Below, piece after piece: positions 9,701-18,872 of a stretch of DNA of 64,000 nucleotides. Each line of letters opens with the position of its first letter. Within the stretch, counting starts at the first letter, position 1. Origin of the DNA: Streptomyces omiyaensis (GTDB lineage Bacteria > Actinomycetota > Actinomycetes > Streptomycetales > Streptomycetaceae); the NCBI RefSeq assembly GCF_014650895.1, contig NZ_BMVV01000008.1:124001-188000 (forward strand), in the 5' to 3' direction. The translations under genes and the position numbers were made by a program. The notes under the pieces were generated by a model. The model had not been told where the DNA came from. It did no database searches and saw nothing but the letters and a program-made list of their open reading frames with translations.

Positions 9701-11098
9701 CTAGACCAGCAGCGACAGCAGCAGCACGAAGACCAGGGCCACCACCGAGATGATGGTCTCCATCACCGACCAGGTCTTGATCGTCTGGCCGACGCTCATG
9801 CCGAAGTACTCCTTCACCAGCCAGAAACCGGCGTCGTTGACGTGGCTGAAGAAGAGCGAACCGGCACCGATCGCCAGCACGAGCAGCGCCGTCTCACCGG
9901 TCGACATGCCCGCGGCCAGCGGGGCCACCAGGCCGGCCGCCGAGATCGTCGCGACCGTCGCGGAGCCCGTGGCGAGCCGGATCGCGACCGCGATCAGCCA
10001 GGCGAGCAGCAGGGCCGGGATCGACCAGTCCCGGGAGAAGTCCAGGATCATCTGGCCCACGCCGATGTCGATCAGCGTCTGCTTGAAGCCGCCGCCCGCG
10101 CCGACGATCAGCAGCACGCCCGCGATCGGGGCGAGGGACTTCTCGACCGTCGAGGACAGCCGCTCCTTGCTGAAGCCGGCCGCGCGGCCCAGCGTGAACA
10201 GGGCGACTATGACGGCGGCGAGCAGCGCGATCAGCGGCGAGCCGATGACGTCGGTGACCTTCTGCACGGCGTTCTCGGGGTCGTCGACCACGATGTCGAC
10301 GAGCGCCTTCACCAGCATCAGGACGACCGGCAGCATCACCGTGGCGACCGTGACGCCGAAGCCGGGGCGCTTCTCCAGGTCCTCGGAGGGGCGCGCCGGG
10401 ATCATGTGCTCGGGCGCCTGGATGTCCACCCAGCGGGCCGCGTACCGGGAGAAGACCGGACCCGCGATGATCACGGTCGGGATCGCGACGACCAGGCCGA
10501 GGGCGAGGGTGACGCCCAGGTTGGCGCCGACGGCGTCGATCGCGACGAGCGGGCCGGGGTGCGGCGGGATCAGGCCGTGCATCACGGACAGGCCGGCCAG
10601 GGCCGGGATGCCGATCCGCATCAGCGAGTAGTTGCCGCGCTTGGCGACCATGAGGACCACCGGGATCAGCAGCACGATGCCGACCTCGAAGAAGAGCGGC
10701 AGGCCGATCACCGAGGCGATCAGGACCATCGCCCACGGCATGGAGCGCCGGCTCGCCTTCGCCAGGATCGTGTCGACGATCTGGTCGGCGCCGCCCGAGT
10801 CGGCCAGCAGCTTGCCGAGGATCGCGCCGAGCGCGATGAGCACGCCCACGCCTGCCACGGTGTTGCCGAGGCCGGTGCTGAACGCCTTGATGGTGTCCGC
10901 GAGCGGGGCACCGGCGAACGCGCCGAGCGCGAGCGACCCGATGGTCAGCGCCAGGAACGCGTGCAGCTTGAACTTGGTGATGAGCAGGACGATGACGGCG
11001 ATGCCGGCGAGAACGGCGATGCCCAGCTGGGCGTTGCCGGCCGAGGTGATCGGTTCGACGGCGTCCGCTGCCAGGGTCTCGACGCTGAGACGGGTCAC
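9701..11098 (-). CDS. gntP: GntP family gluconate:H+ symporter
   Basis: 465-aa integral membrane protein with about 12-14 hydrophobic segments along its length. GntP-family blocks are visible: the LIPPHPGPLVAIDAVGANLG loop and the C-terminal GAGSLFFSHVNDAGFWLVKEYFG, which is highly characteristic. The GTG at 11098 is chosen because AAGGA precedes it by 7 nt and the protein then starts just before the first membrane segment. It lies 38 nt downstream of gntK in the same direction, giving a gluconate uptake and phosphorylation operon, presumably repressed by the divergent GntR. Confidence 0.92.
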   Translation of the reverse strand: MTRLSVETLAADAVEPITSAGNAQLGIAVLAGIAVIVLLITKFKLHAFLALTIGSLALGAFAGAPLADTIKAFSTGLGNTVAGVGVLIALGAILGKLLADSGGADQIVDTILAKASRRSMPWAMVLIASVIGLPLFFEVGIVLLIPVVLMVAKRGNYSLMRIGIPALAGLSVMHGLIPPHPGPLVAIDAVGANLGVTLALGLVVAIPTVIIAGPVFSRYAARWVDIQAPEHMIPARPSEDLEKRPGFGVTVATVMLPVVLMLVKALVDIVVDDPENAVQKVTDVIGSPLIALLAAVIVALFTLGRAAGFSKERLSSTVEKSLAPIAGVLLIVGAGGGFKQTLIDIGVGQMILDFSRDWSIPALLLAWLIAVAIRLATGSATVATISAAGLVAPLAAGMSTGETALLVLAIGAGSLFFSHVNDAGFWLVKEYFGMSVGQTIKTWSVMETIISVVALVFVLLLSLLV

Positions 11099-11136
11099 GG
11101 TGGGGTCCTTCGTACGGGCAGGTGGGGGACGGGAGG

Positions 11137-11664
11137 TCAGCGGGCGAGCCGCCGCAGCGCGGCGACGGCCCGGCCGGCGATCTCCTCGGGGGTGCCGGAG
11201 ACGTCGACGGCGACGCCGGCCTCGTCGTCCTGCAGCGGCTGCAGGGTGGCGAACTGGGAGTCGAGCAGCGCGGTGGGCATGAAGTGGCCCGTGCGGGAGG
11301 CCATCCGGCCCTCGATCAGCTCCCGGTCGCCGGTCAGGTGGAGGAAGACGACCCCGGGCGCGGCCGCGCGCAGCCGGTCCCGGTAGACCCGCTTCAGCGC
11401 GGAGCTGCTGACCACCCCGCCGGCCCCGGCCCGGCCGTGGGCCCAGACGCCGATGGCGTCGAGCCACGGCTCCCGGTCGGCGTCGTCCAGCGGGACGCCG
11501 GCCGACATCTTCGCCACGTTGGCCGCGGGGTGGAAGTCGTCGCCCTCGGCGTAGGGGAGGCCGAGGGCGTCGGCGACCAGCGGGCCGATCGTGGTCTTGC
11601 CGGTCCCGGCGACGCCCATGACGACGACGACCGGGGGAGCGGCGGGGTGGGGGGTGGTGCTCAT
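11137..11664 (-). CDS. gntK: Gluconokinase
   Basis: 175-aa small P-loop gluconate kinase. The P-loop is GVAGTGKT at about residues 17-24, followed by the family blocks YAEGDDFHPAANVAKM, PLDDADREPWLDAI and SSSALKRVYRDRLR, and by GHFMPTALLDSQFATLQPL near the C-terminus. It makes 6-phosphogluconate for the pentose phosphate pathway. It is the first gene of the gntK-gntP operon, divergent from gntR. Length and motifs are normal. Confidence 0.95.
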   Translation of the reverse strand: MSTTPHPAAPPVVVVMGVAGTGKTTIGPLVADALGLPYAEGDDFHPAANVAKMSAGVPLDDADREPWLDAIGVWAHGRAGAGGVVSSSALKRVYRDRLRAAAPGVVFLHLTGDRELIEGRMASRTGHFMPTALLDSQFATLQPLQDDEAGVAVDVSGTPEEIAGRAVAALRRLAR

Positions 11665-11741
11665 GGGGGGTGCCTCGCTGTCTTCTTCGACATCGGTGCT
11701 GTCTTCGCGACATCGATCCGTCGGGCTCATGAAACCCATTG

Positions 11742-11754
11742 AGTACGACGTATT
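11742..11754. promoter_or_regulatory. Partial GntR-type inverted repeat
   Basis: AGTACGACGTATT, a near-palindrome in the gntK-gntR divergent region 29 nt from the stronger site at 11771. It could be a second operator half-set or part of the gntK promoter; weak evidence. Confidence 0.3.
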
Positions 11755-11770
11755 CAAGAGCCTGTGACAT

Positions 11771-11785
11771 AAAAGTAGTACTTTT
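11771..11785. promoter_or_regulatory. GntR/FadR-type operator candidate
   Basis: AAAAGT-AGT-ACTTTT: 6-nt perfect arms in an AT-rich island inside GC-rich DNA, midway between divergent gntK and gntR. Sites of this size and symmetry are typical for FadR-subfamily GntR dimers. The adjacent GntR at 11863 is the likely binder. Confidence 0.6.
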
Positions 11786-11850
11786 AATTCCCGGGGAGGC
11801 GCGCCCGCCCCCGTCCCGCTCTCCGGTGTGATCACCGGCCCGGCCGCGCA

Positions 11851-11856
11851 TAGGCT
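11851..11856 (+). promoter_or_regulatory. Leaderless -10 element of gntR
   Basis: TAGGCT followed by 6 nt and the ATG at 11863. No Shine-Dalgarno element is present, so the gntR message probably starts at its initiation codon. Confidence 0.5.
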
Positions 11857-11862
11857 GCTCCC

Positions 11863-12564
11863 ATGACGACTCCGGCCCAGGGGCTCCACTCGCACGTGCT
11901 CGCCACCCTGGGCCTCGCCATCACCGCGGGGGATCACCCGCCGGGCACGGTGCTGCGCACCGACGAGCTCGCGCAGGACTTCGACGTCTCGCGGACCGTC
12001 GTCCGCGAGGTCGTCCGCGTGCTGGAGTCGATGCACCTCGTGGAGTCCCGCCGCCGGGTCGGCGTCACCGTCCTGCCCACCGAGAGCTGGAACGTCTACG
12101 ACCCCCAGGTCATCCGCTGGCGCCTGGCCGGGGCCGACCGCCCCCGGCAGCTCCGCTCCCTCACCGTGCTGCGCTCCGCCGTGGAACCCGTCGCCGCCGG
12201 CCTCGCCGCCCTCCACGCCACCCCGGACCAGTGCCGCGAGCTCACCGAGCGGGCCCTCGGCATGGTCGCCACCTCGCGCGGCCGGCAGCTGGAGGCGTAC
12301 CTGGTCCACGACATCGCCTTCCACCGGGTCGTCCTCAACGCCTCCGGGAACGAGATGTTCGCCCGCCTCGGGGACGTCGTCGCCGAGGTCCTCACCGGCC
12401 GCACCCACCACCACGTGATGTTCGAGGACCCCGACCCGGCCGCCGTCACCCTCCACGTCCAGGTCGCCGAGGCGGTACGGGAGCGGGACGCGGCCCGCGC
12501 CGAGGCGCTGACCCGCGAGATCGCCGTCGGCGCGCTCAGGGAGCTGGACGTCCTGGCCCCGTGA
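11863..12564 (+). CDS. gntR: FadR/GntR family transcriptional regulator (gluconate)
   Basis: 233-aa regulator. The N-terminal winged HTH (residues about 5-72) has the GntR signature LAQDFDVSRTVVREVVRVLE; the C-terminal FCD ligand domain carries the metal-binding His/Asp residues in VHDIAFHRVVLNASGN. Divergent transcription from gntK-gntP and the palindrome between them make it the gluconate-responsive repressor, as in other actinomycetes. The ligand is inferred. Confidence 0.9.
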   Translation: MTTPAQGLHSHVLATLGLAITAGDHPPGTVLRTDELAQDFDVSRTVVREVVRVLESMHLVESRRRVGVTVLPTESWNVYDPQVIRWRLAGADRPRQLRSLTVLRSAVEPVAAGLAALHATPDQCRELTERALGMVATSRGRQLEAYLVHDIAFHRVVLNASGNEMFARLGDVVAEVLTGRTHHHVMFEDPDPAAVTLHVQVAEAVRERDAARAEALTREIAVGALRELDVLAP

Positions 12565-12650
12565 CGGCACCCGCCCGTCGCGCGCGGGCCGTACGCCGTA
12601 CAGCGCTGCGTAAGCTCTGAACTAGCTCAAATCCGGGCGTTCAGTGAATT

Positions 12651-12669
12651 CGCTCACAGTCAGTGAGCG
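12651..12669. promoter_or_regulatory. 7-bp inverted repeat upstream of the permease
   Basis: CGCTCAC-AGTCA-GTGAGCG, perfect arms, about 110 nt before the amino-acid permease start. The 217-bp gap 12565-12781 holds no gene. The repeat could be an operator for an unknown regulator; too short to be a convincing terminator. Confidence 0.4.
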
Positions 12670-12781
12670 TGCCTTGCCGTGAGGATGTCGGCTGGCCGCG
12701 CAGGGGCGACCCCCACGAAGGGACCCCGGGGCGCGGCCGGGTACCGCACAGCCCCCACCCCCTCACGAAGGCGACAACTCC

Positions 12782-14239
12782 ATGAGTGACCGCGTCACCG
12801 CGGCCGAGCCGCTGTCCGCCGCGCCGGCGAACACGCCCGCCTCCCCCCACGTCGACGCCGGCGACGCCGGATACCGCAAGGACCTCAAGTCCCGGCACAT
12901 CAACATGATCGCCATCGGCGGCGCCATCGGCACGGGGCTCTTCCTCGGCGCGGGCGGCCGGATGGCCAGCGCCGGCCCCTCGCTCTTCATCGCGTACGCG
13001 GTCTGCGGCGTCTTCGCCTTCTTCGTGGTCAGGGCCCTGGGCGAGCTGGTGCTCTACCGCCCGTCCTCCGGCGCCTTCGTCTCCTACGCCCGCGAGTTCA
13101 TGGGCGAGAAGGGCGCCTACACGGCCGGCTGGCTCTACTTCCTCAACTGGTCGACCACCGCCGTCGCCGACATCACCGCCGCGGCCACCTACGCCCACTT
13201 CTGGTCGATGTTCAGCGACGTCCCGCAGTGGATCCTCGCGCTGATCGCCCTCGCGGTCGTGCTCGCCGCCAACCTCATCTCGGTGAAGTACTTCGGCGAG
13301 ATGGAGTTCTGGTTCGCGATCGTCAAGGTCGCCGCGCTCGTCGCCTTCATGCTCGTCGGCATCTTCCTCGTCGTCACCTCGCACGACGTCGGCGGCTCCA
13401 CCCCGGGCCTCGCCAACATCACCGACAACGGCGGCATCTTCCCCAACGGCATGATGCCGATGCTCCTGCTCATCCAGGGCGTCGTCTTCGCCTACGCCTC
13501 CGTCGAGCTCTGCGGCGTCGCCGCAGGCGAGACCGAGAACCCCGAGAAGATCATGCCGAAGGCGATCAACTCGATCATGTGGCGCGTCGGCCTCTTCTAC
13601 GTCGGCTCCGTCGTCCTGCTCGCGCTGCTCCTCCCGTACACCGCCTACACCGGCGACCAGAGCCCCTTCGTCACCGTCTTCGACAAGCTGGGCGTCCCCG
13701 GCGCCGCCGGCGTGATGAACCTCGTCGTCCTCACCGCCGCCCTCTCCAGCCTCAACTCCGGCCTGTACTCCACCGGCCGCATCCTGCGCTCCATGTCGCT
13801 GGCCGGCTCCGCCCCGAAGTTCACCGGCGTCATGAACAAGGGCGGCGTGCCCTACGGCGGCATCCTGCTCACCGCGGGCTTCGGCGTCGTCGGCGTCGCC
13901 CTCAACGCCAGGATGCCCGAGGACGCCTTCGAGCTTGTCCTCAACTTCGCCTCCATCGGCATCATCGGCACCTGGGCCATGATCATGGTCTGCTCGCTGC
14001 TCTTCGTCCGCCGCGCCGAGCAGGGCCGGCTCGTCCGCCCCGCCTACCGGCTGCCCTGGGCCCCGTACACCCAGATCGTGACCCTGGTCTTCCTCGGCTC
14101 CGTCCTGGTCCTCATGTGGATGGACGGCGGCATCGGCCGCACCACCGTCAACTGCCTCCCGCTGATCGCCGCGGTCCTCGTCGGCGGCTGGTTCCTGGTC
14201 CGCGGCCGGGTCCGCGAGACCGCCGCGCGGCAGGACTGA
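12782..14239 (+). CDS. Amino-acid permease, APC superfamily (AnsP/GabP-like)
   Basis: 485-aa secondary transporter with about 12 membrane segments. The consensus start of the AAT family, [21 protein letters not shown], lies at residues about 38-58. The later block [25 protein letters not shown] is typical of amino-acid permeases of the asparagine/GABA group. The ATG at 12782 gives a 37-residue cytoplasmic tail. It is monocistronic with a terminator directly downstream. The substrate cannot be fixed from sequence; asparagine or another neutral amino acid is most likely. Confidence 0.9.
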   Translation: MSDRVTAAEPLSAAPANTPASPHVDAGDAGYRKDLKSRHINMIAIGGAIGTGLFLGAGGRMASAGPSLFIAYAVCGVFAFFVVRALGELVLYRPSSGAFVSYAREFMGEKGAYTAGWLYFLNWSTTAVADITAAATYAHFWSMFSDVPQWILALIALAVVLAANLISVKYFGEMEFWFAIVKVAALVAFMLVGIFLVVTSHDVGGSTPGLANITDNGGIFPNGMMPMLLLIQGVVFAYASVELCGVAAGETENPEKIMPKAINSIMWRVGLFYVGSVVLLALLLPYTAYTGDQSPFVTVFDKLGVPGAAGVMNLVVLTAALSSLNSGLYSTGRILRSMSLAGSAPKFTGVMNKGGVPYGGILLTAGFGVVGVALNARMPEDAFELVLNFASIGIIGTWAMIMVCSLLFVRRAEQGRLVRPAYRLPWAPYTQIVTLVFLGSVLVLMWMDGGIGRTTVNCLPLIAAVLVGGWFLVRGRVRETAARQD

Positions 14240-14277
14240 CCCGCCCGCCTCCCCGCACTCCCCCCACGGGAGCGGCG

Positions 14278-14306
14278 GACCCCCGCAGGCACGGCCTGCG
14301 GGGGTC
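14278..14306 (+). terminator. Intrinsic terminator of the permease gene
   Basis: 13-bp perfect stem with loop ACG, followed by TCGCCTTTTAT. It is one of the few hairpins here with a T-rich tail. Confidence 0.85.
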
Positions 14307-14376
14307 TCGCCTTTTATCGGGAGATAGTGGTACCCAGGAGGCTTACAAGATCCAGTCGGAGGAAGGGAAGTTCGCG

Positions 14377-15462
14377 ATGCCGCAGCACGTCCAGGGGGTC
14401 ATCGCCCCCGGCAGGAACGAACCGGTCCGGGTCGAGACCATCGTGATCCCCGATCCCGGTCCCGGTGAGGCCGTCGTCAGGATCCAGGCGTGCGGCGTCT
14501 GCCACACCGATCTCCACTACAAGCAGGGCGGGATCAACGACGACTTCCCGTTCCTCCTCGGCCACGAGGCCGCCGGCACCGTCGAGTCGGTCGGCGAGGG
14601 CGTCACCGAGGTCGCCCCCGGCGACTACGTGATCCTCAACTGGCGGGCCGTCTGCGGCCAGTGCCGCGCCTGTCGCCGGGGCCGCCCCTGGTACTGCTTC
14701 GACACCCACAACGCCACGCAGCGGATGACCCTGCTCGACGGCACGGAGCTCTCCCCGGCCCTCGGCATCGGCGCCTTCGCCGAGAAGACCCTCGTCGCCG
14801 CCGGCCAGTGCACCAAGGTCGACCCGGCCGTCGCCCCCGAGATCGCCGGTCTCCTCGGCTGCGGCGTGATGGCCGGCATCGGCGCCGCGATCAACACCGG
14901 GAACGTCTCCCGCGGCGACACCGTCGCCGTCATCGGCTGCGGAGGCGTCGGCGACGCCGCGATCGTCGGCGCCCGCCTCGCCGGGGCCGCGAAGGTCATC
15001 GCCGTCGACATCGACGAGCGGAAACTGGCCAAGGCGCGCGAGATGGGCGCCACCCACACCGTCGACTCGCGCACCGCCGACCCCGTCGAGGCGATCCGCG
15101 AGCTCACCGACGGCTTCGGCGCCGACGTCGTCATCGAGGCCGTCGGCCGCCCCGAGACGTACAAGCAGGCCTTCTACGCCCGCGACCTCGCCGGCACCGT
15201 CGTCCTGGTCGGCGTCCCCACCCCCGAGATGCAGCTCGAACTGCCCCTCCTGGACGTCTTCGGCCGCGGCGGCTCCCTCAAGTCCTCCTGGTACGGCGAC
15301 TGCCTGCCGTCCCGCGACTTCCCGATGCTCATCGACCTGCACCGGCAGGGCCGCATCGACCTCGGCGCCTTCGTCACCGAGACCATCGCCCTCGACGAGG
15401 TCGAGAAGGCCTTCGCCCGCATGCACGAGGGCGACGTCCTGCGCTCGGTGGTGGTGTTCTGA
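14377..15462 (+). CDS. mscR: S-(hydroxymethyl)mycothiol dehydrogenase
   Basis: 361-aa zinc alcohol dehydrogenase. The catalytic zinc ligands lie in [10 protein letters not shown] and GHEAAGTVE; the structural zinc loop is [15 protein letters not shown]. The Rossmann motif [10 protein letters not shown] is intact. The sequence around the zinc loop ([19 protein letters not shown]) is characteristic of the mycothiol-dependent formaldehyde dehydrogenase, also called AdhE2 or FadH. It oxidises the formaldehyde-mycothiol adduct with NAD+ and can reduce S-nitrosomycothiol. Its stop overlaps the start of an MBL hydrolase (TGATG), a conserved pairing. mshC, the mycothiol ligase, lies at 30165. Confidence 0.93.
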   Translation: MPQHVQGVIAPGRNEPVRVETIVIPDPGPGEAVVRIQACGVCHTDLHYKQGGINDDFPFLLGHEAAGTVESVGEGVTEVAPGDYVILNWRAVCGQCRACRRGRPWYCFDTHNATQRMTLLDGTELSPALGIGAFAEKTLVAAGQCTKVDPAVAPEIAGLLGCGVMAGIGAAINTGNVSRGDTVAVIGCGGVGDAAIVGARLAGAAKVIAVDIDERKLAKAREMGATHTVDSRTADPVEAIRELTDGFGADVVIEAVGRPETYKQAFYARDLAGTVVLVGVPTPEMQLELPLLDVFGRGGSLKSSWYGDCLPSRDFPMLIDLHRQGRIDLGAFVTETIALDEVEKAFARMHEGDVLRSVVVF

Positions 15463-16091
15463 TGGCCGCCCGCGTCGACCACCTGGTCACCTCCGGCACC
15501 TTCAGCCTCGACGGCGGCACCTGGGACGTCGACAACAACGTCTGGATCGTCGGCGACGACACCGAGGCGATCGTCATCGACGCCGCCCACGACGCCGACG
15601 CCATCCTCGAAGCCCTCGACGGACGCGCCCTGCGCGCCATCGTCTGCACCCACGCCCACGACGACCACGTCGGCGCCGCCCCCGCGCTCGCCGCCGCCAC
15701 CGGCGCCCGCGTCCTGCTCCACCCGGCCGACCAGCCGCTGTGGAAGCTCACCCACCCCGACCACACCCCCGACGGCGAGCTCGCCGACGGACAGGTCCTC
15801 ACCATCGCCGGCACCGACCTGAAGGTCCTCCACACCCCCGGCCACGCCCCCGGAGCGGTCTGCCTGCACGCCCCCGACCTGGGCACGGTCTTCACCGGCG
15901 ACACGCTCTTCCGGGGCGGCCCCGGCGCCACCGGCCGGTCCTTCTCGGACTTCCCCACGATCGTCGACTCGATCCGCGGGAAGCTCCTGACCCTCCCGCC
16001 GGAGACCGTCGTCCGCACCGGCCACGGCGACACCACCACCATCGGCGAGGAGGCCCCGCACCTGGAGGAGTGGATCAGGCGGGGTCACTGA
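15462..16091 (+). CDS. MBL-fold hydrolase partner of the mycothiol dehydrogenase
   Basis: 209-aa metallo-beta-lactamase-fold protein with the zinc motif THAHDDH and later ligands in HTPGHAPGAVC, FTGDTLF and RTGHGDTT. It belongs to the glyoxalase II-like group. The start overlaps the dehydrogenase stop (TGATG), so the two are translationally coupled. By analogy with S-formylglutathione hydrolase it may cleave S-formylmycothiol to formate; that step is inferred from context. Its last 17 nt overlap the convergent pseudouridine synthase gene. Confidence 0.9.
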   Translation: MAARVDHLVTSGTFSLDGGTWDVDNNVWIVGDDTEAIVIDAAHDADAILEALDGRALRAIVCTHAHDDHVGAAPALAAATGARVLLHPADQPLWKLTHPDHTPDGELADGQVLTIAGTDLKVLHTPGHAPGAVCLHAPDLGTVFTGDTLFRGGPGATGRSFSDFPTIVDSIRGKLLTLPPETVVRTGHGDTTTIGEEAPHLEEWIRRGH

Positions 16092-17001
16092 GCGCGAGGC
16101 GGCTCTCGAACCGCCTCGCCCCACCCGAGAACGGGTCGGCGAACTCCAGCGTCCGCGCCAGCAGGCGCAGCGGCCGCCGGTGGTCCTCCGGCCCGTCCTC
16201 CCGCACCACCGGGTAGAGCGGGTCGTCCAGGATCGGCAGCCCCAGCGCGTTCATGTGCACCCGCAGCTGGTGCGTCCTCCCGGTCTCCGGCAGCAGCCGG
16301 TACCGCGCGTGGGCGCCCAGCCGCTCCACCAGCTCGATCCGGCTCACGGCGTTCGGCTCGCCCGGCACCTCCCGGGCGGCCAGCACCCCCCGCTCCTTCT
16401 CGATCCGGCTGCGCACCGTCACGGGAAGCCCCACCCCGGGGTCGTACGGCGCCAGCGCCTCGTACTCCTTGCGCACCCGCCGCTCCTTGAACAGCAGCTG
16501 GTACGCCCCCCGGTCCTCGGGCCGCACCACGAACAGCACGAGGCCCGCCGTCAGCCGGTCCAGCCGGTGCGCCGGCTGGAGCGCGGGCAGCCCGAGCCCG
16601 GCCCGCAGCCGGGCCACCGCCGTCTCCCTCACGTGCCGCCCGCGCGGCGTCGTCGCCAGGAAGTGCGGCTTGTCGGCGACCACGATCCGCTCGTCCCGGT
16701 ACACGACGCCGACCTCGAACGGCACCCGCTCCTCCGGCGCGAGATCCCGGTGGAACCACAGCCACCGCCCCGGCTCGTACGGCTCCGGGCCCGCCGCGGC
16801 CCGTCCGTCGGCGCCGACGAACCGCCCCGCGTCCAGCATCGCGCCGATCCGCTCCGCGCCGACCGCCGCCCCGTACCGCCCGAGCAGATAGGCCCCCACG
16901 GTCGGCCAGGTCCCCTCCGGGTCCTCCGGCAGCCGGAGCCGCACCGGATCGATCCCGTCCCGCTGCGGCAGCGGGGCGGCCGGCACCCTCTTCCTGCGCA
17001 C
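16075..17001 (-). CDS. RluA family pseudouridine synthase
   Basis: 308-aa RNA pseudouridine synthase. The catalytic motif is LQPAHRLDRLTAGLVLF (HRLDxxTSG type, Asp catalytic). The RTHQLRVHMNALGLPILDDPLY block near the C-terminus is diagnostic of the RluA branch. The GTG at 17001 follows GGGAGG and starts a basic N-terminus (RRKRVP). An ATG farther upstream would run through the tRNA gene and is rejected. The rRNA or tRNA position modified is unknown. It is convergent with the MBL gene, overlapping by 17 nt. Confidence 0.88.
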   Translation of the reverse strand: MRRKRVPAAPLPQRDGIDPVRLRLPEDPEGTWPTVGAYLLGRYGAAVGAERIGAMLDAGRFVGADGRAAAGPEPYEPGRWLWFHRDLAPEERVPFEVGVVYRDERIVVADKPHFLATTPRGRHVRETAVARLRAGLGLPALQPAHRLDRLTAGLVLFVVRPEDRGAYQLLFKERRVRKEYEALAPYDPGVGLPVTVRSRIEKERGVLAAREVPGEPNAVSRIELVERLGAHARYRLLPETGRTHQLRVHMNALGLPILDDPLYPVVREDGPEDHRRPLRLLARTLEFADPFSGGARRFESRLALSDPA

Positions 17002-17029
17002 CCTTCCGCCTCCCGTCGCCCGCACACGA

Positions 17030-17066
17030 GAAAGTCCCGGCCGAGACAAGCTCGACCGGGACTTTC
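17030..17066 (-). terminator. Terminator of the tRNA-Leu gene
   Basis: 11-bp outer stem GAAAGTCCCGG with CCGGGACTTTC and an inner CGAG/CTCG stem. It ends 3 nt after the encoded CCA of the tRNA on the minus strand. Confidence 0.75.
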
Positions 17067-17069
17067 CTC

Positions 17070-17157
17070 TGGTGTCCGAGGGGGGACTTGAACCCCCACG
17101 CCCGATAAAGGGCACTAGCACCTCAAGCTAGCGCGTCTGCCATTCCGCCACCCGGAC
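17070..17157 (-). tRNA. tRNA-Leu (anticodon GAG)
   Basis: 88 nt including an encoded CCA. The acceptor stem GTCCGGG pairs with CTCGGAC (one G-T). The anticodon stem CTAGC/GCTAG encloses TTGAGGT, giving anticodon GAG for CTC/CTT codons. A long variable arm (GTGCCCTTTATCGGGCG) identifies a class II leucine tRNA; the T arm GGGGGTTCAAGTCCCCC is canonical. CTC is a frequent leucine codon at this GC content. Confidence 0.97.
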
Positions 17158-17395
17158 AGGGTGTGTGTCTCGCGGCCCTGGGCCGTTCCGACGAGGAAAA
17201 CCATAGCAAACATTCGGAGGGGTCGATCACCACCTCCCCTCCCGCCCGGTCCGCCCCTCCCGCCTCTCCCGTCTCGGCATGTGTCGGGGGTGTGTCGGCC
17301 GGTGGACGCCCTTGCGCCGCCGGGGCGGGGGCGCGGCAGGATGGGCAGGGAGGACCACCAGCAAGCACGTGGGGCACGTCGTGGGAGGAAGCAGC

Positions 17396-18721
17396 GTGAG
17401 CGAGTCGAACACCGGCCGTACCGTCTCGGGTGAGGACGAGGTCGTCGACCTCTGCCGGGACCTCATCCGCATCGACACCAGCAACTACGGCGACCACTCC
17501 GGCCCGGGGGAGCGGGCCGCGGCCGAGTACGTCGCCGAGAAGCTCGCCGAGGTCGGCCTCGAACCGAGGATCATCGAGTCCCACCAGGGCCGCGCCTCCA
17601 CCGTGGCCCGCATCGAGGGCGAGGACCCGTCCCGTCCGGCCCTGCTCATCCACGGGCACACCGACGTCGTCCCGGCCAACGCCGAGGACTGGACCCACCA
17701 CCCCTTCTCCGGCGAGGTCGCCGACGGGTGCGTCTGGGGCCGCGGCGCCGTCGACATGAAGGACATGGACGCGATGACCCTCGCGGTCGTCCGCGACCGG
17801 CTGCGCAGCGGGCGCAAGCCCCCGCGCGACGTCGTCCTCGCCTTCCTCGCCGACGAGGAGGCCGGCGGCACCTACGGCGCCCGCCACCTGGTCGACCACC
17901 ACCGTGACCTCTTCGAGGGCGTCACCGAGGCGATCGGCGAGGTCGGCGGCTTCTCCTTCACCGTCAACGAGAACCTGCGCCTCTACCTGGTCGAGACCGC
18001 CCAGAAGGGCATGCACTGGATGCGGCTCACGGTGGAGGGCACGGCCGGCCACGGCTCGATGACCAACTCCGACAACGCCATCACCGAGCTCTGCGAGGCC
18101 GTCGGCCGGCTCGGCCGCCACCAGTGGCCGGTCCGCGTCACCAAGACCGTCCGCAGCTTCCTCGACGAGCTCTCCGACGCCCTCGGCACTCCGCTCGACC
18201 CCGAGGACATGGACGCCACCCTGGCCAAGCTCGGCGGCATCGCCAAGATGATCGGCGCCACCCTGCGGAACTCCGCCGCCCCCACCATGCTCGGCGCCGG
18301 CTACAAGGTGAACGTCATCCCCGGCCAGGCCACCGCCCACGTCGACGGGCGCTTCCTCCCCGGTCACGAGCAGGAGTTCCTCGCCGATCTCGACCGGATC
18401 CTCGGTCCCCGGGTGAAGCGCGAGGACGTGCACGGCGACAAGGCCCTGGAGACCAGCTTCGACGGGGCCCTCGTCGACGCCATGCAGCTCGCCCTGCGCG
18501 CCGAGGACCCGATCGCCCGCGCCGTCCCGTACATGCTCTCCGGCGGCACCGACGCCAAGTCCTTCGACGACCTCGGCATCCGCTGCTTCGGCTTCGCCCC
18601 GCTCCAGCTGCCGCCGGAGCTGGACTTCGCCGGCATGTTCCACGGCGTCGACGAGCGGGTCCCGGTCGACGGCCTGAAGTTCGGCGTGCGCGTCCTGGAC
18701 CGCTTCCTCGACGCCTGCTGA
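17396..18721 (+). CDS. M20 family metallopeptidase (ArgE/DapE/ACY1 type)
   Basis: 441-aa zinc aminoacylase/carboxypeptidase-like enzyme. The metal and catalytic motifs are IHGHTDVVP (His/Asp), WGRGAVDMKD (bridging Asp) and FLADEEAGG (Glu base); the dimerisation lid follows with VEGTAGHGSM. The C-terminal GGTDAKSF carries the last His-equivalent region. The GTG at 17396 is chosen for the GGAGGA 6 nt upstream. A strong hairpin follows. The substrate, an N-acyl amino acid or dipeptide, cannot be specified. Confidence 0.9.
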   Translation: MSESNTGRTVSGEDEVVDLCRDLIRIDTSNYGDHSGPGERAAAEYVAEKLAEVGLEPRIIESHQGRASTVARIEGEDPSRPALLIHGHTDVVPANAEDWTHHPFSGEVADGCVWGRGAVDMKDMDAMTLAVVRDRLRSGRKPPRDVVLAFLADEEAGGTYGARHLVDHHRDLFEGVTEAIGEVGGFSFTVNENLRLYLVETAQKGMHWMRLTVEGTAGHGSMTNSDNAITELCEAVGRLGRHQWPVRVTKTVRSFLDELSDALGTPLDPEDMDATLAKLGGIAKMIGATLRNSAAPTMLGAGYKVNVIPGQATAHVDGRFLPGHEQEFLADLDRILGPRVKREDVHGDKALETSFDGALVDAMQLALRAEDPIARAVPYMLSGGTDAKSFDDLGIRCFGFAPLQLPPELDFAGMFHGVDERVPVDGLKFGVRVLDRFLDAC

Positions 18722-18732
18722 CCGCGGGGCGG

Positions 18733-18756
18733 CGGACGGTCGGATTCGACCGTCCG
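18733..18756 (+). terminator. Terminator of the M20 peptidase gene
   Basis: 10-bp perfect stem (CGGACGGTCG) with loop GATT, 11 nt after the stop codon and followed by TTTG. Confidence 0.75.
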
Positions 18757-18872
18757 TTTGCCCGTGACCGGAAAGAGTGAATGACTCCCGGGGCTCGTAG
18801 CCCCCTCGGTTCCCCCTCGTTACAGGTGTTGCGGTCCGCGGCTGGGGCCGCACTTGTCAACTAGGAGGAATA

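Noticed and set aside
17001..17121. Upstream ATG extending the pseudouridine synthase
   Set aside because: The extension would read through tRNA-Leu and its terminator; a GTG with a good ribosome site lies at 17001.
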